Positions 24,901-32,509 of a stretch of DNA of 64,000 nt are shown piece after piece; the stretch's first letter is position 1, and the number at the start of each line of letters is the position of its first letter. The DNA comes from Acidobacteriota bacterium (GTDB taxonomy: Bacteria > Acidobacteriota > Thermoanaerobaculia > Multivoradales > JBCCEF01): assembly GCA_039028635.1 (NCBI GenBank), contig JBCCHV010000002.1:62001-126000 (forward strand), written 5' to 3'. A model generated the notes under the pieces. That model had not been told where the DNA came from. It did not search any database and saw only the letters and a program-made list of their open reading frames with translations. The translations under genes were made by a program, and so were the position numbers.

Positions 24901-26986
24901 CGGCGTCATCACCGGAACTCCAACCCTCGGCGACGTCGGCGCTTCGCCTCATCTGGTCATGGTGACCGCAACGGATCCGGGTGGGCTCACCGTTTCGGAC
25001 ACCTTCTTGCTTTCGGTCGACTTCTTTGGAGGAACGATCGTGGTGGACGGTGCTTGTACTTTGAAGGATGCCATCGAGTCCGCCAATGCCAATCTGGATC
25101 AGGGTAACTGCCATGGCGCCGGTGGGGTCGAGACGATCCGGCTGGACGTCGACGTGACCTTGACTGCCGCAGATACGGCAGGCTCTTCGAATCTCGGCGG
25201 CGAGCATGCCGGCCTTCCCGACATCGCCTCGGAGGTGATCTTGAGGGCCGGCGCCGCCGTCGTCGTCGAGCGGGATGCCTCTCTTCCTTGCGTAGCCGAT
25301 GGCAGCGACCAGTTCCGTCTCTTCAATATCGTCTCGGGCGGTCGCTTGGTTCTCGAAGGACTGACCCTACGGGGCGGGTGCGCTCAGCTCGGCGGTGCCA
25401 TCCATTTGGATCTCGGTGCCGCCATCGAGGCTTCGGGTTGTCTGTTCGAAAACAACGTCGCGCAGGCCGATTCCAGCGACAGCATCGCTCGTGGCGGCGC
25501 CATCCACGCCGCCTCTCAATGGAGTGGAGTGACGATCGCCGACTCGGAATTCCAAAACAACCATGCGCGCGCAATCCAGGACTCGGCAGCGGGCTCCGGT
25601 GGTGCCCTCTTCCTCGCTTCCGGGGCGGGACAGCCCGCGATGCTGATCGATTCCGGGTTCTCCCACAACACGGCGGCCTCAGGCCCAGACGGAGATGCTC
25701 ACGGAGGTGCCATCTTCGCGGCTCTCGACGCTCTCGGAACGATCGCAGGCTGTACGTTTTCACAGAATCAAGCCCTGGGCGGTGCCGGCGCGACCGGTGG
25801 TGGTTCCGGACTCGGGGGAGCGCTTTATGCCTGGGAGGTCCCAAACGTCTCGGAGACTTCGTTCCACGCCAATCTGGCGAGAGGCGGTCACGGAGGAAGC
25901 GGGTTCGGCGGCTTGGCGGTGGGGGGAGCGGTCTTCAAGCTCGACAACTCGGGAAGCTGGAGTGGATTGATCTTCGACGGCAATCAAGCAGTGGGCGGAA
26001 GCAGTGACCTGGGCGAAGCCGGTCGTGCCCAGGGAGGTGGCCTCTTCACCAACGCCGTCGAGCTGACGAGAAGCTACTGGTTCGGGAACCTCGCCCGCGG
26101 CGGTGACGGAGTCGTGGGTGGGGCTGCGTTGGGCGGTGCGGCCCTGGTCAATGCCGGATCCTGGTTCGAGGACGCGACGGTCGCCAGCAATCGGGCCCGC
26201 GGCGGCGACGCGACCTCAGGAGCCGGTGGAGACGCCAGCGGTGGCGGCCTCACCGTCGCCGGATCGACGACCCTGAGAGCGATGACCTTGACGGACAACG
26301 AGGCGCGGGGCGGCGACAGTAGCGGCGGAGGTACCGGAGGTCTGGCCTTTGGCGGAGCGATCGAAGGCAGGGTCCAACTTCAGCTCAGCCACAGTACTCT
26401 CACCGAGAACAGAGTGCTGGGAGGATTAGGAGACGGAGGCGGAGGCACCGCCGAAGGCGGCGGTTTGTGGATCGCGATCACCTCTTCCACTGCGATCGAC
26501 AATACAGCTCTCGCCGGCAACTCGCGCACCAGCGGCGGAGGGTCTCCGACGGCTGAGGACTGCCACACCAGCGCTCCGATCGGAAGTTTGGGCCACAATC
26601 TGGTTCAAACCCCGGGCAATTGCACCTTCGCCGCCACCCATGACCAGGTCGGCGTCGATCCTCTGCTTGCTCCCCTCGCCGAGCTCGGCTGTACGACCCC
26701 ATTGCCGAACGGTTCGTGCCTACCGGTCCACGCCGTTTCCCTCGGGAGTCCGGCTCTAGACCAGGGGAGCTGTGCGATTTCCTCAGCAACCCGAGACGTC
26801 CGTGGTTTCCTGCGGCCCTTCGACCATTCCAGCTCCGGCAACGCCGACGACTCTTGTGACGTGGGAGCTCACGAGCTCGTCGACAGCGACGGCAATGGGA
26901 TCGACGATGCCCTGCAGCCAGACCTGATTTTCGTCGACGGCTTCGAGTCCGGGGGTACGGGCCGGTGGTCGTTCAGCGGTCCTTAG
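21968..26986 (+). CDS. Giant exported FG-GAP/VCBS-repeat and beta-helix protein
   Basis: 1672 residues. After an N-terminal signal (about 1-31, ending PAMAAE) come 14 tandem ~48-residue repeats (about residues 54-745), each with (A/V)DLDGDGDLD and a WWENTAGDGSAW-type end. The Asp-rich loops are FG-GAP/VCBS calcium-binding blades that form one or two beta-propellers. A linker domain follows, then an Ig-like putative cadherin-type module (about 925-1018: PVVSSPIADQTVDTGV...GVITGTPTLGDVG). A Gly-rich right-handed beta-helix region (about 1025-1620, many GG(A/G)(I/L)(H/F) turns) ends in a CDVGAHEL block. The C-terminus is DLIFVDGFESGGTGRWSFSGP, a motif shared with the sugar dehydrogenase at 60388. 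Likely a secreted or surface adhesin-like protein. Confidence 0.85.
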   Translation: MRYRIDHQEELLFVLLLTAVVLGLALPAMAAEVPFGGFSAIEDPFDGAVDLGVADLDGDGDLDLFGSAEIADDVAWWENTAGDGSAWSRHDLELDFDLARGVAVGDLDGDGDADLVGAAFFSSAILWWENDLGSGAACGGDFCEHTVDGSAFGANAVALADIDRDGDLDVVGMLRAGDAVVWYENPGDGSNWTQHIVDPDFEGAQAVALADLDGDGDTDILGGTGEGGGEFSWFENDLDGAGPCPADWCEHILDTGNTASVAIADLDGDGDLDLLRTSISPGAAWWENTAGDGSAWTEQLIPISMLDGRAISTTDLDGDGDLDVLTDGRDLAVWLENTNGDGSAWTERFLGPGDGFKLLAADLDGDGDLDLAGASRRDDVVGWWENRTPHRSAVFPDERTIGTGLQRASSVTTADIDGDGDLDVLTAAELRDEVACWENTSGTGTAWTKTTIDGGFLGARSVAAADLDGDGDLDALGAAFHANAVDWWENTAGDCTSWIRHQVATGFRAAWDAQAADLDRDGDLDIIAMALWADDIAWWENTLGDGSVWTRHDIALDFDGAASVLASDIDRDGDIDLVGAAAHGDDIAWWENTAGDGSVWVHRDLIRDLDGASSVAAADIDRDGDIDILSAAQHEDAITWWENTMGDGSAWSRRDIDLNFEGAFTVAAEDLDGDGDEDVLGASGTNGGVIWWENVEGDGSIWNRQIVDSNFAGSFDLAVGDLDGNSIPDLLAVGGGNRVAWWENRGGHFALPTLDAVTSPTPNDGTDDLALLRIDGVHRGRLGDEAAELATLELKFEETEGDPLSDSELNALVDSLMLFRDDGDAIFEPTTDDTLFFTQGAPFALTNGVLTLTMIDGDPHVLLAHGSDQSWWLAADISPSATTATPETFQVSHVTSASSSGEMAANDTPLVLEFQADISSSSIEINDPPVVSSPIADQTVDTGVAVNIEVAGSFADEEMQTLSFEAVGLPDSLTLSPAGVITGTPTLGDVGASPHLVMVTATDPGGLTVSDTFLLSVDFFGGTIVVDGACTLKDAIESANANLDQGNCHGAGGVETIRLDVDVTLTAADTAGSSNLGGEHAGLPDIASEVILRAGAAVVVERDASLPCVADGSDQFRLFNIVSGGRLVLEGLTLRGGCAQLGGAIHLDLGAAIEASGCLFENNVAQADSSDSIARGGAIHAASQWSGVTIADSEFQNNHARAIQDSAAGSGGALFLASGAGQPAMLIDSGFSHNTAASGPDGDAHGGAIFAALDALGTIAGCTFSQNQALGGAGATGGGSGLGGALYAWEVPNVSETSFHANLARGGHGGSGFGGLAVGGAVFKLDNSGSWSGLIFDGNQAVGGSSDLGEAGRAQGGGLFTNAVELTRSYWFGNLARGGDGVVGGAALGGAALVNAGSWFEDATVASNRARGGDATSGAGGDASGGGLTVAGSTTLRAMTLTDNEARGGDSSGGGTGGLAFGGAIEGRVQLQLSHSTLTENRVLGGLGDGGGGTAEGGGLWIAITSSTAIDNTALAGNSRTSGGGSPTAEDCHTSAPIGSLGHNLVQTPGNCTFAATHDQVGVDPLLAPLAELGCTTPLPNGSCLPVHAVSLGSPALDQGSCAISSATRDVRGFLRPFDHSSSGNADDSCDVGAHELVDSDGNGIDDALQPDLIFVDGFESGGTGRWSFSGP

Positions 26987-27124
26987 GCAAGGAAACCCGT
27001 CTCGGGACCGCTGAGCCCCCTCTCCCCAAGCCCCAGATCGGCTCGGAGCCGGAACAGCTCTCTGTCAACATCGCCTTGAGCCCCGGCCGATCAAGACGCT
27101 GAACCGGGAGCCGCTTCCGTCAGA

Positions 27125-27130
27125 TAGAAT
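27125..27130 (+). promoter_or_regulatory. -10 element TAGAAT upstream of the 27237 lipoprotein
   Basis: TAGAAT about 107 bp before the ATG at 27237, in the otherwise empty gap after the giant gene. It has the same form as the -10 elements near 7823 and 17556. -35 poor. Confidence 0.35.
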
Positions 27131-27236
27131 CGAAGGCCAATCTTCCGGGGCCTGAACAGCGGCCTCGCCGGACTTTCCAACCCGACCTCGAGCCCCGCTC
27201 CACGCGAGCCCAACCAACGTGAGAAAGGACCGCACA

Positions 27237-27851
27237 ATGCGCGCTCTGGCCCTGATCACCCTCGCTCTGATCCTCGTCGCCTGTAGTGGCGGCGAGGGTG
27301 CTTCGCCGGCGTCGGCCGGTACTTCCGATGGCGGCGGCACGCCGGAACCGATCGGCCCGATCACGACCCGCGGCGGCGGCGGTTCGCCTGCCGACTCTGG
27401 CGGTGGCAGCGGCCAGTTGACGGTCGACCTGCCGGCGGACTGGACCGAGGAGACTCCGAGCTCTCCGATGCGGCAGATGCAGGCCTCGATTCCCGGCGAG
27501 GCCGGGCCGGGCCAGATCGCCATGTTCCACTTCCCCGGCCAGGGCGGCAGCGTGGAGGCCAACCTGACGCGCTGGATCGGCCAGATGGAGATGGCGCCCG
27601 GCGATCAGCCGCGTCGTGAGACTTTCGAGAGCAACGGCCTGCGCGTCACTTGGCTCGATGTCGCCGGCACCATGCTGCCGAGCACGATGGGGGTCGGACC
27701 GACCGAGCGGCAGCCCAACTTCCGCATGCTGGCGGCGGTGATCGAAGGCCCCGGCGGCCCGTGGTTCTTCAAGGCCACCGGCCCCGACGCCACCCTCGCC
27801 GCCCAGCGCGACGCCTTCGTCGAGATGCTGCGCGGCCTGAGCGCGGCGTAG
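27237..27851 (+). CDS. Lipoprotein of unknown function
   Basis: 204 residues from the ATG at 27237, preceded by GAAAGGA at a good distance; a GTG at 27219 would put that Shine-Dalgarno inside the gene. The signal ends in a lipobox, LILVACSGG (Cys 15), followed by a Gly/Ser/Pro-rich linker. A folded domain follows: LTVDLPADWTEETPSSPMRQMQASIPG, QIAMFHFPGQGGSVEANLTRWIGQM, MLAAVIEGPGGPWFFKATGPDATLAAQRDAFVEMLRGL. The layout resembles membrane-attached proteins that bind or protect at the periplasmic face, but I know no named family. First in a tight cluster: the DUF4442 gene starts 8 bp after its stop. Confidence 0.75.
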   Translation: MRALALITLALILVACSGGEGASPASAGTSDGGGTPEPIGPITTRGGGGSPADSGGGSGQLTVDLPADWTEETPSSPMRQMQASIPGEAGPGQIAMFHFPGQGGSVEANLTRWIGQMEMAPGDQPRRETFESNGLRVTWLDVAGTMLPSTMGVGPTERQPNFRMLAAVIEGPGGPWFFKATGPDATLAAQRDAFVEMLRGLSAA

Positions 27852-27859
27852 CACCGGAC

Positions 27860-28339
27860 GTGGGCCGCCGGCGCACCTGGCTCCAGAGCCTCCGGCTCAA
27901 GGCCATCAACTTCTATCCGCCCTTCGTCGGCGCCGGTATCCGGGTGACCGAGATGCGACCGGCGGAGGGGTCGATTCGGGTGCGCATGAAGCTGCACTGG
28001 TGGAACCGAAACTACTTCGGCACCCACTACGGCGGCTCCCTCTACTCGATGTGCGACCCTTTCTTCGTGCTCATCCTGGCGCAGCGCCTGGGCCGCGACT
28101 ACATCGTGTGGGACAAGGCCGCCGAGGTCCGCTTCGTCCGTCCGGGGAAGGGCACCGTCGAGGCTCATTTCCGCATCACCGGCGATCAGGTCGAGGAGCT
28201 GCGGCAGCAGGCGGAGTCGGCCGACAAGGTCGAGCCGACCTTTGTGGCCGAGGTCCTCGACGACCAAGGCGAGCTCGTCGCGCAAGTGGAGAAGCGCCTC
28301 TACATTCGCAAGAAGAGCGCCTCGGGCTCACCTTCGTGA
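27860..28339 (+). CDS. DUF4442 hotdog-fold (thioesterase-like) protein
   Basis: 159 residues from the GTG at 27860. The sequence WNRNYFGTHYGGSLYSMCDPFFVLILAQRLG followed by YIVWDKAAEVRFVRPGKGTVEAHFRI matches the DUF4442 family, whose fold is that of acyl-CoA thioesterases of the PaaI type; the central helix begins after HYGG. Substrate unknown. Its stop overlaps the start of the MobA-like gene (GTGA), so the lipoprotein, this gene and the MobA-like gene form one unit. Confidence 0.8.
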   Translation: MGRRRTWLQSLRLKAINFYPPFVGAGIRVTEMRPAEGSIRVRMKLHWWNRNYFGTHYGGSLYSMCDPFFVLILAQRLGRDYIVWDKAAEVRFVRPGKGTVEAHFRITGDQVEELRQQAESADKVEPTFVAEVLDDQGELVAQVEKRLYIRKKSASGSPS

Positions 28340-28959
28340 GCTCCTTCCCTCCCCTGGCCGCGGGCCTTCTGATCGGCGGTGCCAGCCGCCGCTTCGGCCG
28401 CCCCAAACAACTGGCGGAAGTCGCCGGCGTTTCCTTGGCGGAACAGGCGTATCGCGCCCTCGCGGGCCGCGTCGGGGAATGTGTTCTGCTGGGTGCTGGG
28501 CCGGTGCCGCCCGCCCTCGAGGCCCTGCCACAATGGCCCGACGATCCTGCCGCAGAGGACCTGCGCGGCCCGCTGGCGGCCATGCTCACCGCCTTCCGAA
28601 GGCGCCCGGACCACGGCTGGATCTTCGCTCCCTGCGATCACCCGGCGGTGCGTCCCGAGGCGGTGGACTGGCTGATCAGCGAGCGACGGCCGGCGCGCCG
28701 CGCCATCCTGCCGATGACCGGCGATCCGCGCGAAGTGCAGCCGTTGCTCGCCCTCTACGAGCCATCGGCAGCGGCGCTGCTGGAAGACCTCGCCGCCACC
28801 GGCCGGCACGGCCCCCGGGCGCTCGCCGAAGGGGACGGCGTCGCGCTGCTGGAGCCACCCACCGAGCTCCACCGGTGTTGGCAAGACATCGATACGGTAG
28901 TGGACCTGGAGCGCTACCGGCGCGAGGCGGAAGCGCCACCGGCAGGCGAAGAAAATTGA
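28336..28959 (+). CDS. MobA-like NTP transferase (molybdenum cofactor guanylyltransferase type)
   Basis: 207 residues, GTG start at 28336. AAGLLIGGASRRFGRPKQLAEVAG is the nucleotide-binding loop of the MobA/MocA group, WIFAPCDHPAVRP carries the metal-binding Asp, and REVQPLLALYEPSAA is the later family block. MobA attaches GMP to Mo-molybdopterin. The loop has IGG where many MobA have LAGG, and the end (DIDTVVDLERYR) matches the usual NINTPEDL element. With moeA in the window this is consistent with Mo-enzyme use, though a role as another sugar-nucleotide-type transferase cannot be excluded. Confidence 0.75.
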   Translation: MSSFPPLAAGLLIGGASRRFGRPKQLAEVAGVSLAEQAYRALAGRVGECVLLGAGPVPPALEALPQWPDDPAAEDLRGPLAAMLTAFRRRPDHGWIFAPCDHPAVRPEAVDWLISERRPARRAILPMTGDPREVQPLLALYEPSAAALLEDLAATGRHGPRALAEGDGVALLEPPTELHRCWQDIDTVVDLERYRREAEAPPAGEEN

Positions 28960-28990
28960 CGATGCGACCGCCCGGGCCGCTCGCCTAGCC

Positions 28991-29209
28991 TCAAGTGAAG
29001 CCGGCGCCGGCGCCGCAGGCCGGTTCGCCACAGCCCGCTGCTTCCTGCGAAGAGCCGCTGCCGCCATGAGCAGCGAAAGTGGAGAGCTGACGCTGTACGC
29101 TGTCGGCCCGGCAGCGCGGACAGCTCAAACCCTCGCCGTCGTCGCCGATTCGCTGAAGCACCTCGAAGCTGTGGCGACACTCGCTGCAGGCATACTCGTA
29201 AAGGGGCAT
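28991..29209 (-). CDS. FmdB-like zinc-ribbon protein
   Basis: 72 residues beginning MPLYEYACSECRHSFEVLQRIGDDGEGLSCPRCRADSVQRQLSTF, the FmdB domain with two CxxC pairs. The tail is unusually Cys/Gly-rich (AAGCGEPACGAGAGF), adding two Cys that could bind metal. The start is fixed by the conserved MPLYEY; a longer frame to 29362 is not supported. It faces the exported-protein gene at 29361 divergently. Confidence 0.88.
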   Translation of the reverse strand: MPLYEYACSECRHSFEVLQRIGDDGEGLSCPRCRADSVQRQLSTFAAHGGSGSSQEAAGCGEPACGAGAGFT

Positions 29210-29360
29210 GGCAAACTCTCCTTTGCGAAGGTCGAAATTCCCTCCGCTGGGTTCTATTCTGGCATCGAACCCCGGGACCGCCAAGAACGTAACCACCGGC
29301 ACGGTTCCTGCTTCCATTCTCAGGGAATCAACCACTGCTGCCGGAAGGAGAATCACCCCC

Positions 29361-30083
29361 ATGATCCAGCGGATCCTCAGAAGCTCTCAACTCGTCGCCG
29401 TCGCGTGCCTGCTGGCCTTTGCCGTCCCGGTCGCCGCGGACACCCTGCTGACCCTCGAGCGCACCCAGCAGGGTGAGAACGAAAACCCCTCCGAAATCGA
29501 GATCTGGATCGGGAAGGACCGCGTCAGCCGGGCCGACGGACGCACCACCATCGTGCTGGAAAAGGCGGCCAACGAGCTCCTGGTGGTCAACCACCAAGCC
29601 AAGAGCTTCAGCCGCATCGCCCTGCCGATCGACGTCCTCGCGATGCTGCCCGAAGAGATGAAGTCGATGGCCGCGATGTTCGATCTCGAGGTCGCCGTGT
29701 CCCCTTCCGAGGAGACCCAGGCAGTCGGTGAGTGGAAAGGCCGGCGCTACGACCTCGAGATCACCAACCCGATGGGCATGGCGGTGACCTCGAAGTTGTG
29801 GATGGCCGATCTCGATCTCGACCTCGAGCCCTTCCGCGATCTCACCATGAGCATTGCCACCATGCAGCCGGGCGGCAAGGCGGTCGTCGAGAAGCTCGAG
29901 AAGGTCCCCGGCTTTCCGGTTCTCAACGAGACCACCTACGATCTTGGCGGCAACGTCTTCACCTTCGCCGAGCAGCTGATCTCGATCCGCGAAGGGGAGG
30001 CTCCAGCGAACGCCTACGGCGCTCCCGCGGACTACGACAAGATCGAGTGGGATCCCCTGACCGCCCTCGGCGGCGGCCCCTAA
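29361..30083 (+). CDS. Exported protein, DUF4412-like
   Basis: 240 residues from the ATG at 29361 with GGAAGGAG upstream. Signal peptide about 1-26 (LVAVACLLAFAVPVAADT). The mature part, TLLTLERTQQGENENPSEIEIWIGKDRVSRADGRTTIVLEKAANELLVVNHQAKSFSRI and later YDLEITNPMGMAVTSKLWMADLDLDLEPFRDL, resembles DUF4412-type periplasmic proteins (LolA-like half-barrel pattern, with repeated strand pairs). No catalytic motif. The F420-reductase-like gene starts three bases after its stop, so they are probably co-transcribed. Confidence 0.65.
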   Translation: MIQRILRSSQLVAVACLLAFAVPVAADTLLTLERTQQGENENPSEIEIWIGKDRVSRADGRTTIVLEKAANELLVVNHQAKSFSRIALPIDVLAMLPEEMKSMAAMFDLEVAVSPSEETQAVGEWKGRRYDLEITNPMGMAVTSKLWMADLDLDLEPFRDLTMSIATMQPGGKAVVEKLEKVPGFPVLNETTYDLGGNVFTFAEQLISIREGEAPANAYGAPADYDKIEWDPLTALGGGP

Positions 30084-30086
30084 GAC

Positions 30087-30725
30087 ATGGATTCACTCGC
30101 GATTGTCGGAGTGGGCAGCGTCGGAGCGGCGCTTGGCGAGCGCTTCGCCGAGACGGGTCACCAGATCGTCTTCGGAGTCCGGCCCGGCCGCGACGTCTCG
30201 GCGCTGTTGGCGCGCTGCGGTGAAAAGGCTCGGGCCATCGACATCGCCACCGCCTGCGCCGCCGCTCCGGTCGTCTTCCTCGCGGTGCCCCACGAGGCTG
30301 CCGTCGCGGCCCTGGAAGGCATCGACCTGGCCGGCAAGATCGTCGTCGACTGCACCAATCCGGTGAGCTTCGCCGATGGTAGCCCGGCGTGGGATCCGCC
30401 ACCGGCCGGCTCGATGGCGGCCGAGCTCGCCAAGGGCCACCCGCTGGCCCGCTGGGTGAAGGGATTCTCGACCATGGGAGCCCAGCTCATGCGGCACCCG
30501 GAGCTGGCCCACGGCTTCGCCACCCAGGTGCATCTCGCGGCCGACGACGTAGCCGCCAAGGAGCAGCTCGCCAAGCTGATCTCCGGCGCCGGATTCGTCC
30601 CCCTCGATGCGGGTCCACTGCGCAACGCGGCGGCTCTCGAGAATCTCGCCATCCTGTGGATCCATCTCGCCATGAAGGGCGACCTCGGTCGTGAGTGGGC
30701 CTTCCAGACGGTCGGTCGCGGTTAG
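30087..30725 (+). CDS. NADP-binding oxidoreductase, NADPH:F420 reductase-like
   Basis: 212 residues. The N-terminal Rossmann fold has LAIVGVGSVGAALGERFAETGHQIVFGVR (GxGxxG). Then VFLAVPHEAAVAALEG, GKIVVDCTNPVSFADG, VKGFSTMGAQLMRHP, and AGFVPLDAGPLRNAAALENLAILWIHLA match the F420H2:NADP oxidoreductase (Fno)/YqfO-like group. Family reaction: hydride transfer between NADPH and a second cofactor or substrate. Whether this organism uses F420 is not visible. Its TAG stop (30723..30725) is part of the 5' tip of the 186-bp repeat element. Confidence 0.75.
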   Translation: MDSLAIVGVGSVGAALGERFAETGHQIVFGVRPGRDVSALLARCGEKARAIDIATACAAAPVVFLAVPHEAAVAALEGIDLAGKIVVDCTNPVSFADGSPAWDPPPAGSMAAELAKGHPLARWVKGFSTMGAQLMRHPELAHGFATQVHLAADDVAAKEQLAKLISGAGFVPLDAGPLRNAAALENLAILWIHLAMKGDLGREWAFQTVGRG

Positions 30726-30906
30726 CCCGACCTTCTCACCAGCTCTCGGCTACAAGGCCGTAGGTCACAGAATCTGCTGCGTTATCGGCCGGCTACACTC
30801 CTCGCAGTACGTCCAGTACGGCGTCGTCGCGGCACCGGCCGATGCCTTGCATCTTCAGCAACCTTCGACCTTTCGCCAAGAGATCTGGTGAGAACGTCGG
30901 GCTAGC
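30721..30906 (+). repeat. 186-bp structured repeat element, copy 1
   Basis: The ends are inverted repeats: 5' GTTAGCCCGACCTTCTCACC and, reading from the other end, GCTAGCCCGACGTTCTCACC. Inside lie AATCTGCTGCGTTATC, the stem ATCGGCCGG (30784..30792) with CCGGCCGAT (30835..30843), and the small hairpin GATGC-CTT-GCATC (30841..30853). Copy 2 (51283..51468, minus orientation) is the same length and conserves this core, with compensated changes in the stems. It follows the + strand gene in sense orientation. Confidence 0.85.
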
Positions 30907-30920
30907 GGCGACGCGGACAC

Positions 30921-30948
30921 GAAAAAGCCGGGGCTCGAGCCCCGGCTT
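30921..30948 (-). terminator. Rho-independent terminator
   Basis: AAGCCGGGGCTC and GAGCCCCGGCTT form a perfect 12-bp palindromic stem. On the minus strand it is followed by TTTTT, so it ends transcription of the exported-protein gene 31005..31862. Confidence 0.85.
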
Positions 30949-31004
30949 AGAACGTTCTCCAGTCGCTCACCGAGCCACGCCGGCGAGCCGAAACCTTCCA
31001 GCGG

Positions 31005-31862
31005 CTACTCGACCCGCAAGGTCGCCGCCACCCGGATGACCGACTCCGGGACTCCCGCGTCCTTCCACTTGGCCAGATCATCCGCTCCCATGGCGCGGGT
31101 CAGGCGCCGGCCCTTGAGGTAGTCGATCAGGGTTTCTTCGCCGAAGTCTTTGGCCATCAGGCTCTCGACCTCCGACAGGGCCTTTTCCGGAGTCATCGGC
31201 GCCGCCGGCTTGCCGCTTCCAGAGCGCCCCCCGGCAGCCTGCTCGCCACCGCCCCAAGCATCGCGTAGGGCGGCATCGTTGAGACCCTGGGCGAAAGCCT
31301 CGGAAAGGGCATCGCTCAGCACCTCGTTGGTGTTCTCAGAGCTGAACTTCTTGCCGTAACGGCTGGCGTCGCCGTACACCGAGCTCGACCACAGGCTCTT
31401 GCCGGCACGGTCCCGGAGCTCTAGCTCGATGGTGCACTCGGCGTTGTAGCTGGCGCCGACCGCCTGATTGGTCTCTTCGACCTCGAACTGCATCACCCGC
31501 CCCACCAACACCACGCCGGCGTCACCGGCGTCGGCCACCGAGTAACCCCACTGGCGCGCCTGCTTCTCGAGCGAATCCTCGAGGAACTTGATGACGTCGT
31601 TGGTCGCCTGCAGGTCGAAGCGACGGTCGTCATCGTCGGTGCGACTGCCGAGGTGACGATCGTTCTCGCTGGCACGCTCATCGGAGAGCAGCAGCGCCAC
31701 CGAGACGCCGCGCATTGCCGAGCTGGGCGTCGAGGAGGCTTCCGCCACCGCCGTCGTCGGGCTGTAGACCAGAGCGATATTGGGATTGTTCTTTTTCGCC
31801 CAGGCCGCCGTCGAAAGCAGAGACAGGCAGCCCAGGAGTGCAAGGATTTTGGTGCAGCGCAT
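31005..31862 (-). CDS. Exported protein of unknown function
   Basis: 285 residues from the ATG at 31862. A signal peptide (MRCTKILALLGCLSLLSTAAWA) is followed by a mature domain with NPNIALVYSPTTAVAEA, VALLLSDERASENDRHLGSRTDDDDRRF, VIKFLEDSLEKQARQWGYSV and GVVLVGRVMQFEVEETN. This is the pattern of periplasmic or lipoprotein-like assembly proteins with a YajG-type beta/alpha fold (an RxDDDxR segment and a V.L.L.D....W....). A basic linker and a C-terminal helical domain with EVESLMAKDFGEETLIDYLKGRRLTRAMGADDLAKWKDAGVPESVIRVAATL follow. The call is structural only; function unknown. Confidence 0.65.
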   Translation of the reverse strand: MRCTKILALLGCLSLLSTAAWAKKNNPNIALVYSPTTAVAEASSTPSSAMRGVSVALLLSDERASENDRHLGSRTDDDDRRFDLQATNDVIKFLEDSLEKQARQWGYSVADAGDAGVVLVGRVMQFEVEETNQAVGASYNAECTIELELRDRAGKSLWSSSVYGDASRYGKKFSSENTNEVLSDALSEAFAQGLNDAALRDAWGGGEQAAGGRSGSGKPAAPMTPEKALSEVESLMAKDFGEETLIDYLKGRRLTRAMGADDLAKWKDAGVPESVIRVAATLRVE

Positions 31863-32006
31863 AGGGAGAGACTCCTCGTGGATTCGTGTCCATGGCTCCA
31901 CTCCGACCGGGAGCCGACTCGCCATTGTACTTCCAGTCGAGGGACGGGGAGTGGTTCGCTGCCTGCGCGGGACGAGGCGCGAAGAAAGGCCCGCGCGAGT
32001 CCGCCG

Positions 32007-32114
32007 TCAGGCCACCAGCAGGGCGAACACCCAGAACAGCACGAGCACCAGCGAAACGACCCCGAAACCGAGGTATAGACCCGCCACGGAGCCTGCAGCC
32101 TTGGGAGCCGGCAT
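32007..32114 (-). CDS. 35-residue single-helix membrane peptide
   Basis: MPAPKAAGSVAGLYLGFGVVSLVLVLFWVFALLVA: a short basic start and one long TM helix to the C-terminus. Its ATG overlaps the TGA of the preceding gene (ATGA), which supports translation. Too small for family assignment. Confidence 0.5.
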   Translation of the reverse strand: MPAPKAAGSVAGLYLGFGVVSLVLVLFWVFALLVA

Positions 32115-32455
32115 CAGTTCGCCAACCCTTCGAGAGGAATGAGCTCCCCTTGCGTGGCGCCCAGCAGGGCTCGCAGGTGACCAAGCTCGGCGGCGGGCAG
32201 CACGAACCGAACTCCGGTGGCTCCGACGCGGAAAAAGATCTTCTGGTCGGGGTTGATTCCACGGTCGACCTGCTCCAGGAGTCGATCCACCTCGATCAAC
32301 AGGCTCGACGCGCCATCCGAGTCCAGCGACAGGCGAAAGTTCCCATACTCCATCTCCCAACACCCACAATCCAGGCAGCGCGACATCGTCCCTTTGCCGG
32401 AACGAAAGCACATCTCCTGGCACGAATCCAACGGATTGCAGCCCTTGGTGGTCAT
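32114..32455 (-). CDS. Small Cys-rich protein of unknown function
   Basis: 113 residues. The first third is Cys-rich (CNPLDSCQEMC, then CLDCGCWEMEYG), followed by a regular domain, NFRLSLDSDGASSLLIEVDRLLEQVDRG, IFFRVGATGVRFVLPAAELGHLRALL. Six Cys in 32 residues suggest metal binding or disulfides. No family is recognised. It overlaps the 35-residue membrane peptide by ATGA and follows the TonB/Kelch group on the same strand. Confidence 0.6.
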   Translation of the reverse strand: MTTKGCNPLDSCQEMCFRSGKGTMSRCLDCGCWEMEYGNFRLSLDSDGASSLLIEVDRLLEQVDRGINPDQKIFFRVGATGVRFVLPAAELGHLRALLGATQGELIPLEGLAN

Positions 32456-32509
32456 CGGTCCGTCGTTCCTTTCGAACTAGCAAAGACGATCGGTGCCGGG
32501 ACGAGCGAG

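Noticed and set aside
30721-30906. Integron attC site
   Set aside because: Placement after stop codons and the hairpin form fit, but the ends do not match the RYYYAAC/GTTRRRY core sites and no integrase is present.
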